DNA of 6,179 nt from Candidatus Methanophagales archaeon. Lineage in GTDB: Archaea; Halobacteriota; Syntropharchaeia; Alkanophagales; Methanospirareceae. The stretch covers positions 1-6,179 of the forward strand of contig JAGGZZ010000027.1 in NCBI GenBank assembly GCA_021161765.1. Direction: 5' to 3'. The notes beneath the pieces are model-generated. The model ran no database searches. It was not told the origin of the DNA and was given only the letters and a program-made list of their open reading frames with translations. The position numbers and the translations under genes are program-made. Of the stretch, positions 1 through 4,213 are shown piece by piece (positions within the stretch are counted from its first letter, which is position 1; each line of letters opens with the position of its first letter).

Positions 1-269
1 GGATAGGGAAAGAGCGGCTGAAGGAATCAATGCTCGTTTTGCTAATCGGGCATATAGTGCATACGGATTTGGGAGAGACGATAGATAGTATAGACAGCAC
101 GGGATTTGCAGAAGTGGCGGAGCTTTCTCTTTCTATGCCAGGTGTGGATAAGAAGTCTTCTGCTTCGGTTACGCTCAGCGCAATAGGTAAAGAGGAACTA
201 AAGGAAGCGTTGAACATTTTAGAACGTACGGTGAACAAAAAGGGGATTATGATTATCCCGTCCATTTAA
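1..269 (+). CDS. 3' end of an uncharacterised archaeal protein, ACT-like C-terminal domain (partial)
   Basis: The reading frame is open from base 3 and continues past the left edge, so the first ATG at 30 is probably internal; the visible part is about 88 residues ending in TAA at 267-269. The predicted pattern is strand (LVLLIGHIV), helix (LGETIDSIDS), strand (FAEVAELSLSMP), strand (ASVTLSAIG), helix (KEELKEALNILERTV), strand (GIMIIPSI), which fits an ACT-type ligand-binding fold. The motifs GHIVHTDLG and STGFAEV recall the C-terminal half of archaeal proteins annotated as ACT-domain proteins (COG1707/DUF5612 type), but that is from memory and unverified. No catalytic residues are evident. 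A small-molecule-sensing or regulatory role is inference. The coding assignment is firm; the family is tentative. Confidence 0.6.
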   Translation, partial: IGKERLKESMLVLLIGHIVHTDLGETIDSIDSTGFAEVAELSLSMPGVDKKSSASVTLSAIGKEELKEALNILERTVNKKGIMIIPSI

Positions 270-277
270 GGTTGTTC

Positions 278-292
278 ATTTTTCCTTTTTTT
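278..292 (+). terminator. T-tract terminator after the first gene
   Basis: Nine bases after the stop codon two T runs follow each other (TTTTT at 279-283, TTTTTTT at 286-292) separated by CC, with no obvious preceding hairpin. Archaeal RNA polymerase terminates at such T-rich tracts on the non-template strand, so this is a plausible end for the upstream transcript. Confidence 0.5.
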
Positions 293-301
293 CGCTATCG
301 C

Positions 302-430
302 CTATGGCTGTTTATTGTACCCTATCTCCTTGCTGAACGTGAAATTGCCGTAGGCATCCGACTTATCCTCATACGTCATTCTGGATGCGTAAATGGATAT
401 GACATCAAAAGACTTTCCGATGTATTGGGC
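302..430 (-). pseudogene. possible C-terminal coding remnant, unknown protein
   Basis: Reading the minus strand, an open frame ends at TAG (302-304) and encodes, towards its end, SIYASRMTYEDKSDAYGNF followed by TFSKEIGYNKQP. Third codon positions are fairly GC-rich and the composition is protein-like, unlike the antisense of the Asn-rich remnant beside it. The frame stays open to a stop near 475, but beyond about 430 it merely runs antisense to the NosD-like repeats and is unlikely to be meaningful. An ATG at 377-379 would give only 25 residues. I do not recognise the family. It may be the tail of a secreted or S-layer-like gene broken at the junction with the NosD-like remnant; chance is a real alternative. 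Confidence 0.22.
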
Positions 431-758
431 CTTTCCAATTAACAACAGCGTTTCAAACAACGTCTGGGGGATCGATCTCTACTATTCCTCTAACAACAAT
501 GTAACTAATAACAATGCAATCTCAAATGACATATTTGGAATTTATCTTGAATACTCTTTTAGCAACAATATAGTCAACAATAACGCAAGCTTAAACGATC
601 ATATTGGGATTCACTCTCAAACTTCTTCTAACAATAACATAAGCAAAAATATTGCGAACTCGAACAGTCGCGGCGGAATCGTTCTTTTCTATTCTTACAA
701 TAGCACCTTATCAAATAACAAAATAGCAAATAATTTAGTTGCTACAAAGAGCTGGTAA
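393..758 (+). pseudogene. NosD-like parallel beta-helix repeat fragment
   Basis: The 121-residue frame contains four consecutive repeats of exactly 23 residues (residues 22-44, 45-67, 68-90, 91-113; bases 456-731). Each carries the pattern GI.L.YS..N.I.NN.A, typical of PbH1/NosD-type right-handed beta-helix proteins, in which Asn ladders stack in the turns. Such repeats are common in large secreted or S-layer-associated proteins of methanogens and ANME archaea. This copy has no signal peptide, too few repeats for a stable helix, no C-terminal domain or anchor, and its first 15-20 residues do not fit the repeat. No Asn-rich continuation is visible in any frame after the stop. I therefore read it as a fragment of a larger gene. 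A short expressed repeat protein cannot be excluded; the repeat identity is solid, the pseudogene status is inferred. Confidence 0.6.
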
Positions 759-821
759 AGTTGTTAAAATTTTTATTGTCAAACAAGAGAAGTAAGGGGT
801 TTATTCAAATCCTACATATTT

Positions 822-853
822 CCTCTGTGAACTCAGCGTTCTCTGAGGTAAAT
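822..853. repeat. dispersed CTCTGTG/CTCTGAGG-type repeat fragment
   Basis: The stretch reads CCTCTGTGAACTCAGCG then TTCTCTGAGGTAAAT. It has the short-period make-up of the CACAGAGAACACAGAG-type interspersed repeats seen between genes of various archaea and bacteria. It lies 30 bases upstream of the cupin start, in the reverse orientation relative to the fragment downstream of that gene. No function is visible; family membership is from recall. Confidence 0.4.
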
Positions 854-883
854 TTGAAATGTGACAAGGTCAAGTTAGAAAAG

Positions 884-1216
884 ATGAGAGTAGTAAGAAG
901 AGAATCAAAACACCCTTTCATAGCAAGGGATGGTTCTGAGATACGGGAATTATACAAATCCGCGAGGATGAGTTTGGCAGAAGCGACGGTTTATCAGGAA
1001 ACGAAACGCCATTTTCATAAGACTGCTGAGGAAATATACCACATTCTGGAGGGCAAGGGGATTATGGAAATAGAAGGCAACTCCAAAGAGGTTTCTGAGG
1101 GCGATACGGTGGTCATACTTCCCGGAGAGAAGCACCGGATTTTCACAGATAAAAAAGTACGATTCTTGTGTTTCTGTTCGCCACCCTATTCTGATGCGGA
1201 TACCGTTCTGGAATGA
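884..1216 (+). CDS. small single-domain cupin protein
   Basis: This 110-residue protein is a single cupin beta-barrel. Cupin motif 1 is at residues 43-57 (H43-F-H45, E49/E50, then G57, fitting HxH(x)3-4E(x)6G). Motif 2 is at 73-88 (G73, P80-G81, H84, with T88 at the usual Asn position). H43, H45, E49 or E50 and H84 would form the metal site, so a metal-binding cupin is expected. The line EEIYHILEGKGIMEIEG is typical of mannose-6-phosphate-isomerase-like or sensor cupins, but the substrate cannot be deduced. I chose ATG 884 because it starts just before the domain; the frame is open to a TTG at 761, but that extension runs through a dispersed repeat and reads as non-coding. No strong ribosome site precedes 884. 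A C96-F-C98 pair follows the barrel core. The gene stands alone, convergent with the OB-fold gene. Confidence 0.85.
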   Translation: MRVVRRESKHPFIARDGSEIRELYKSARMSLAEATVYQETKRHFHKTAEEIYHILEGKGIMEIEGNSKEVSEGDTVVILPGEKHRIFTDKKVRFLCFCSPPYSDADTVLE

Positions 1217-1224
1217 TCAAACGA

Positions 1225-1260
1225 ACCATAGATTACACAGATTTTCACAAGAGATTATGA
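1225..1260. repeat. dispersed CACAGATT-type repeat fragment
   Basis: Nine bases after the cupin stop lies ACCATAGATTACACAGATTT followed by TCACAAGAGATTATGA, built from degenerate 9-12 base units of the form (A)CACAGATT. It belongs with the units in the 2115-2392 intergenic region but has no matching inverted arm nearby, so it appears to be a solo half-element. Confidence 0.55.
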
Positions 1261-1298
1261 AGATACAAAAAGTCAGAGAACAGCAATCAAAATTCTGC

Positions 1299-1319
1299 TT
1301 GCATCTTGCATCCCGCATC
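1299..1319. repeat. heptamer tandem repeat (TTGCATC)2(CCGCATC)
   Basis: Three consecutive 7-base units occur: TTGCATC at 1299-1305, an identical copy at 1306-1312, and CCGCATC at 1313-1319. The array sits between the convergent cupin and OB-fold genes, 17 bases beyond the OB-fold stop codon. It resembles the short tandemly repeated heptamers known from cyanobacteria and other genomes. Confidence 0.5.
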
Positions 1320-1336
1320 CCATTTGTTTTCGAGCC

Positions 1337-2047
1337 TTATGAACACCGTCTCAACAAAATCAAGTTCAACTCATACCTCATATTTTCCGGGTCATATCTG
1401 AACACGCCCTCCGCAATTATTTTATCTCCTTTTTGTAACGCTGAGATGGGAATAGAGCCATCGTCAGACGTTGTTCGTGCCTCTGTTTCTGCTTCCACCC
1501 TTACCCTCAGCAGATATTTACCCTGCTCATCAGCAAGATAAAAAACATGTTTATAAACGTTATCCACGTAGCCCACGACGCACACTCGTTCTCCTTTATA
1601 GTCCTCAGGATGCATCGCTATCTGCGATACGAAAGCAATATTCTCGTTTTCATTTTCGTTTTCGACACTCAACTTTTTTATTGCATTCCCGTGGACTACG
1701 AGCTCAGGTCTGCCTTTGTATGTATTCACCCTGCCTTCAACCTCTACCACATCGCCATAGCTCAGGTTCAATTTTCCTGCGCTCTTGTCTATCGTGTCAA
1801 CAAATACCAGCAGCTCTGTTTTGTTTTCTCTTATCGTGAGCATATTTCCATAGTCTGTAGCGAGGAAGTCAGTGATAACACCTTTTGTACGCATAAGTTC
1901 GCCTTCATGGTCTCCGGCTCCCGCTCTGTATGCAACTTCTTCCAGCGGCACGTAAGGTGGCTCTACAAAAGAAGTTAGAGATAAGCCATATAAAATACCG
2001 ACACCCAACAAAGAGAAAATAATCACGGCTTTTCCTATGTTGTCCAT
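1337..2047 (-). CDS. membrane-anchored protein with two OB-fold domains
   Basis: The 236-residue protein starts with one hydrophobic helix (residues 7-27) directly after a short N-terminus with one Lys, suggesting an anchor or uncleaved signal with the rest outside the membrane. An OB-fold of the tRNA_anti/nucleic-acid-binding type follows at about 48-127 (RTKGVITDF, MLTIREN, GDVVEVEGRVNTYKGRPELV). A charged Glu-Asn linker spans 129-136, then a second OB-like barrel at about 138-232 (YKGERVCVVGYVDNV, FYLADEQGKYLLRVRV, KGDKIIAEGVFRYD). Related archaeal proteins are annotated only as OB-fold proteins; the ligand is unknown. Start ATG at 2045-2047 fits the TATA box about 30 bases upstream. A GAGG lies 16 bases before the start, too far for a standard ribosome site, so a very short or leaderless mRNA is likely. 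Open frames on the opposite strand here are shadows. Confidence 0.85.
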   Translation of the reverse strand: MDNIGKAVIIFSLLGVGILYGLSLTSFVEPPYVPLEEVAYRAGAGDHEGELMRTKGVITDFLATDYGNMLTIRENKTELLVFVDTIDKSAGKLNLSYGDVVEVEGRVNTYKGRPELVVHGNAIKKLSVENENENENIAFVSQIAMHPEDYKGERVCVVGYVDNVYKHVFYLADEQGKYLLRVRVEAETEARTTSDDGSIPISALQKGDKIIAEGVFRYDPENMRYELNLILLRRCS

Positions 2048-2076
2048 AATAATCCACGTTTTTCCTCGTTTTTATC

Positions 2077-2088
2077 GTATATAATAAA
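2077..2088 (-). promoter_or_regulatory. TATA box of the OB-fold gene
   Basis: On the minus strand this reads TTTATTATATAC, close to the archaeal TATA element, lying 30-41 bases before the ATG at 2047. With transcription usually starting about 25 bases after the box, the leader would be under roughly 15 bases. Confidence 0.5.
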
Positions 2089-2114
2089 GTATAATAGGAC
2101 ATCCTTTTATTTAA

Positions 2115-2213
2115 GACACGGATTTACACGGATTTTTTGTTTTGTTGAGTTGGCAGGGCTATTTTTAACTGCATTGATCGTTTCATCTGTGTTAATCTGC
2201 GTTAATCAGTGTC
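2115..2213. repeat. inverted-repeat element A (ACACGGATT units)
   Basis: The left arm at 2115-2135 (GACACGGATTTACACGGATTT) and the right arm at 2186-2213, read in reverse complement (GACACTGATTAACGCAGATT, then AACACAGA), agree at 16 of the first 20 bases. They flank about 50 bases of unrelated sequence. Each arm is itself a run of about 10-base GATT-ending units. The arms could pair into a hairpin in RNA or single-stranded DNA. It carries no coding capacity. Confidence 0.6.
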
Positions 2214-2230
2214 AATAATTTATTTTCTTG

Positions 2231-2260
2231 CATTTATAGCCTTTGTATTTATAGCATTCG
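2231..2260. repeat. 15-base tandem duplication
   Basis: CATTTATAGCCTTTG (2231-2245) is followed directly by TATTTATAGCATTCG (2246-2260), matching at 12 of 15 positions. It lies between the two inverted-repeat elements. Both copies contain a TTTATAG core that could act as a weak TATA-like sequence, but nothing nearby requires it. Confidence 0.45.
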
Positions 2261-2275
2261 TTTAGCCCCTTTTAT

Positions 2276-2392
2276 AACCACAAGATTACACGGATTTCAC
2301 GAGAAAAGTAATGATCGAAATTAGTTTCACATTAGCTATTCTATTTCTTATCGCTTCATCTTCTTGTGTTAATCTCGTGGAATCTCGTGGTT
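2276..2392. repeat. inverted-repeat element B (CACGAGATT units)
   Basis: The left arm at 2276-2304 (AACCACAAGATTACACGGAT, then TTCACGAGA) matches the reverse complement of 2363-2392 (AACCACGAGATTCCACGAGA, then TTAACACAAG) with 11 of the first 12 bases identical and only small changes later. The right arm contains a perfect 10-base tandem AATCTCGTGG at 2371-2380 and 2381-2390. The enclosed 58 bases are AT-rich and unrelated. The element ends about 33 bases before the DUF63 start, so its terminal GGTTTTTTATCA may contribute to that gene's promoter. Confidence 0.65.
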
Positions 2393-2425
2393 TTTTATCA
2401 TAGCTATGCAAATATCATACTACCT

Positions 2426-3286
2426 ATGCTCGAAGCGATAAGACAACTTGTCAACACGTACTACATCCATCCTATAACCCATGACGCAGGCTACAACCCG
2501 GTAAACACGCTAACGTGGGCTTTGTTACTGGTATTGTGCCTCTTTTTGACCTTGAAATTACTAAAGAAGCTCGATGTAGAGATAAACAAACCTTTTATCG
2601 CTGCTGTGTCGCCTTACATATTCGTTGGTGCGAGCCTGAGGGTAATGGAAGATGTAGAATTGTTTTCGCCTCCCCTGAGTTACCTGCTGATAACGCCGCT
2701 AATTTATTTTCTTCTGTTCTTTTGTTGTACAGCCATACTCACAATATCGGTAAAATTATCCAGGTCGAACGGTATAGGTGTGAGGTTTCAGGTTTCAGGT
2801 TTGAGGTGTTTGGCGCCTTTTGCTCTGATTGGAACGATAGGGTTCTTCGTAAACCTGACAATTCTATTGAAGGTGGAAGAGATAGTTTTACCGTGGGTTT
2901 TATTTGCCGTCATTGGCATCTCAGGCATAATATTGCTCGTGATATATACGATTGGCGTGAAATTAGGCATCGCGTTTCTAACAGAGAAGCTGAACATCGC
3001 TGTTTTAGCTGCTCATCTGCTCGATGCTTCTTCCTCGTATATCGGTATTGATAAACTGGGTTACAGTGGAAAGCACGTGATAGAAGGCATTATAGTAAAG
3101 TATGCGGGTTCAGCAGCCGGAATGTTTCCGCTCAAACTCGTAATACTCATCCCCATGTTGTATCTGCTGGAGACGCAATTTGACGAGAAGGATAGGGAAC
3201 TAAAGAATCTCGTTCTGCTGGCTCTCCTCGTCATTGGTCTTGCCCCCGCCGTGAGAAATACGCTCAGGATGGTTTTGGGTGTTTAG
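2426..3286 (+). CDS. DUF63 family integral membrane protein
   Basis: The 286-residue product is strongly hydrophobic, with about seven likely membrane segments. It shows the DUF63 hallmarks in order: YYIHPITHDAGYNPVNT at 12-28, PYIFVGASLRVMED at 63-76, ITPLIY at 89-94, the HLLDASSSYIGI stretch at 197-208, GYSGKH at 212-217, and GLAPAVRNTLRMVLG at 271-285. The family is essentially archaeal and its function is unknown; the conserved His, Asp and Arg residues could line a membrane active site or channel (inference). I chose ATG 2426 because it precedes the conserved N-terminus. The frame stays open to a TTG at 2366, but those codons lie inside inverted-repeat element B. No ribosome site precedes 2426, so a leaderless message is plausible. 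A heptamer tandem repeat encodes a variable loop near residues 118-129 (VRFQVSGLRC). It ends 70 bases before the AIM24 gene. Confidence 0.88.
   Translation: MLEAIRQLVNTYYIHPITHDAGYNPVNTLTWALLLVLCLFLTLKLLKKLDVEINKPFIAAVSPYIFVGASLRVMEDVELFSPPLSYLLITPLIYFLLFFCCTAILTISVKLSRSNGIGVRFQVSGLRCLAPFALIGTIGFFVNLTILLKVEEIVLPWVLFAVIGISGIILLVIYTIGVKLGIAFLTEKLNIAVLAAHLLDASSSYIGIDKLGYSGKHVIEGIIVKYAGSAAGMFPLKLVILIPMLYLLETQFDEKDRELKNLVLLALLVIGLAPAVRNTLRMVLGV
2776..2810 (+). repeat. intragenic heptamer tandem repeat (AGGTTTC-type, five units)
   Basis: Five contiguous 7-base units occur: AGGTGTG, AGGTTTC, AGGTTTC, AGGTTTG, AGGTGTT. They lie inside the DUF63 gene in a loop between membrane segments. Thirty-five bases is not a multiple of three, so any gain or loss of a single unit would shift the frame; the present frame is intact. 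Confidence 0.6.
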
Positions 3287-3315
3287 CTGCGATGAAAGTA
3301 TGAGTTGTCATAAAC

Positions 3316-3324
3316 TTAAATATA
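3316..3324 (+). promoter_or_regulatory. TATA box of the AIM24-family gene
   Basis: TTAAATATA lies 33 bases before ATG 3357, placing a predicted start of transcription near 3343-3347, just ahead of or within the ribosome site. This argues that the gene has its own promoter although DUF63 ends only 70 bases upstream. Confidence 0.45.
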
Positions 3325-3344
3325 CTTGGCATAAAATAAATAGC

Positions 3345-3350
3345 GGTGAT
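3345..3350 (+). promoter_or_regulatory. ribosome binding site GGTGAT deciding the AIM24 start
   Basis: GGTGAT, complementary to the 3' end of archaeal 16S rRNA, is six bases before ATG 3357. It selects this start over the earlier in-frame codons at 3279 and 3300. Confidence 0.65.
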
Positions 3351-3356
3351 GTAAAG

Positions 3357-4079
3357 ATGAAATATGAAATCGTTGGCGACAATCTCCAGATGGTCGTCAC
3401 GAAGGTATCTTCGGGTGAGAAGGTCTATGGAGAAGCGGGCGCAATGGTTTATATGAGTGATAATATAGAGATGAATGCAAAGGCGAAAGGAGGTTTTCTG
3501 AAAGGGCTAAAGCGAAAATTCGCGGGTGAAACGTTCTTTTTGACGGAATTCACGTCGAGTGGAGACGGATTCGTGGCTTTTGCCGGCAACGCACCGGGGA
3601 GAATAAAAGCAATTGAGCTAAAGGGCAACGAATTCCTTGCACAGAAGGATGCTTTCCTCTGCGCTCAAGAGGGTGTAGACCTCGACATGGCCTTCGCGAA
3701 GAAACTTGGTGCGGGGTTATTTGGTGGCGAGGGGTTCATTCTGGAACGTCTGAGCGGAAATGGTACCGCATTTATCCATGCATGCGGTGATTTCGTGGAG
3801 ATGGACCTTGTGGCAGGAGAAGTTGTGAAGGTGGACACAGGCTCCGTTGTGGGATTCGATAGCACCGTGGGCTATGACATCACGATGGCGGGAAATGTGA
3901 AGAGCATGCTGTTTGGAGGCGAAGGCATCTTCTTGACTACCCTGAAGGGTCCGGGTCACGTGATTCTGCAATCAATGACGATAAAGAATTTAGCGGCAGC
4001 TATCATGCCCTTCATGCCATCGGGAACATCAGGAAAGAGAAGTTCACCGTTCAGTATCGGTGGATTGATCGGGGATTGA
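3357..4079 (+). CDS. AIM24 / TIGR00266 family protein
   Basis: The 240-residue protein opens with MKYEIVGDNLQMVV and contains the family's recurring features: EAGAMVYMS (26-34), KGGFLKGLKRKFAGETFF (44-61), GNAPGRIK (77-84), QKDAFLCAQEGVDLD (96-110), KKLGAGLFGGEGFILERLSG (115-134), IHACGD (140-145) and VDTGSVVGFDSTVGYDI (159-175). A second LFGGEG at 185-190 echoes the first at 121-126, consistent with the internally duplicated beta structure of the family. These proteins are widespread in archaea and bacteria and related to yeast mitochondrial Aim24; the biochemical function is unknown. No signal peptide or membrane segment is visible, so it should be cytoplasmic. Length is normal for the family. 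The tail after about 222 (TSGKRSSPFSIGGLIGD) is Gly/Ser-rich and probably flexible. It ends 28 bases before the small open frame preceding metG and may be cotranscribed with metG. Confidence 0.92.
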   Translation: MKYEIVGDNLQMVVTKVSSGEKVYGEAGAMVYMSDNIEMNAKAKGGFLKGLKRKFAGETFFLTEFTSSGDGFVAFAGNAPGRIKAIELKGNEFLAQKDAFLCAQEGVDLDMAFAKKLGAGLFGGEGFILERLSGNGTAFIHACGDFVEMDLVAGEVVKVDTGSVVGFDSTVGYDITMAGNVKSMLFGGEGIFLTTLKGPGHVILQSMTIKNLAAAIMPFMPSGTSGKRSSPFSIGGLIGD

Positions 4080-4107
4080 AATTAGAATATAATGGGGGTG
4101 ACAAAAA

Positions 4108-4173
4108 ATGGCAATTAGCGCTGATACTGTGGTCAGTACTGATGTTCAAGGCGTATCATGGAGAGATGTATAA
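4108..4173 (+). CDS. 21-codon open frame with strong ribosome site, upstream of metG
   Basis: ATG 4108 is preceded six bases upstream by GGGGGTGA (4094-4101), the best ribosome site in the window. The frame encodes MAISADTVVSTDVQGVSWRD plus V and ends at TAA 4171-4173. That stop overlaps a metG-frame ATG at 4166-4168 by proximity (ATG-TA-TAA arrangement), a configuration suited to translational coupling. The codons look protein-like. Possible readings are a leader peptide controlling metG, the original start of an extended metG separated by a one-base indel, or a vestige of another gene. I do not recognise the peptide. Confidence 0.35.
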   Translation: MAISADTVVSTDVQGVSWRDV

Positions 4174-4213
4174 GCTGCCAATTGTAGGAGACTTTGCAGA
4201 AAAACAAAAACAA

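Noticed and set aside
761..883. N-terminal extension of the cupin from TTG 761
   Set aside because: The extension crosses a dispersed repeat, is not needed for the cupin fold and starts with a rare codon; ATG 884 is sufficient.
1471..1978. Long open frames on the plus strand opposite the OB-fold gene
   Set aside because: They are Ser/Arg/His/Cys-rich with no recognisable domain, while the minus strand encodes a coherent membrane helix plus two OB-folds and has its own TATA box.
2115..2392. Possible small CRISPR array in the intergenic region
   Set aside because: The units are only 9-12 bases, vary in sequence, are directly tandem or inverted, and there are no regular spacers or cas genes.
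2048..2425. Insertion sequence or transposase-bearing element
   Set aside because: There is no transposase frame, no target-site duplication that I can see, and the inverted arms are internal short-unit repeats, not IS termini.
3279..3356. N-terminal extension of the AIM24-family protein from an upstream start
   Set aside because: The family begins at MKYEI, the GGTGAT site is correctly spaced from ATG 3357, and a TATA box lies within the would-be extension.
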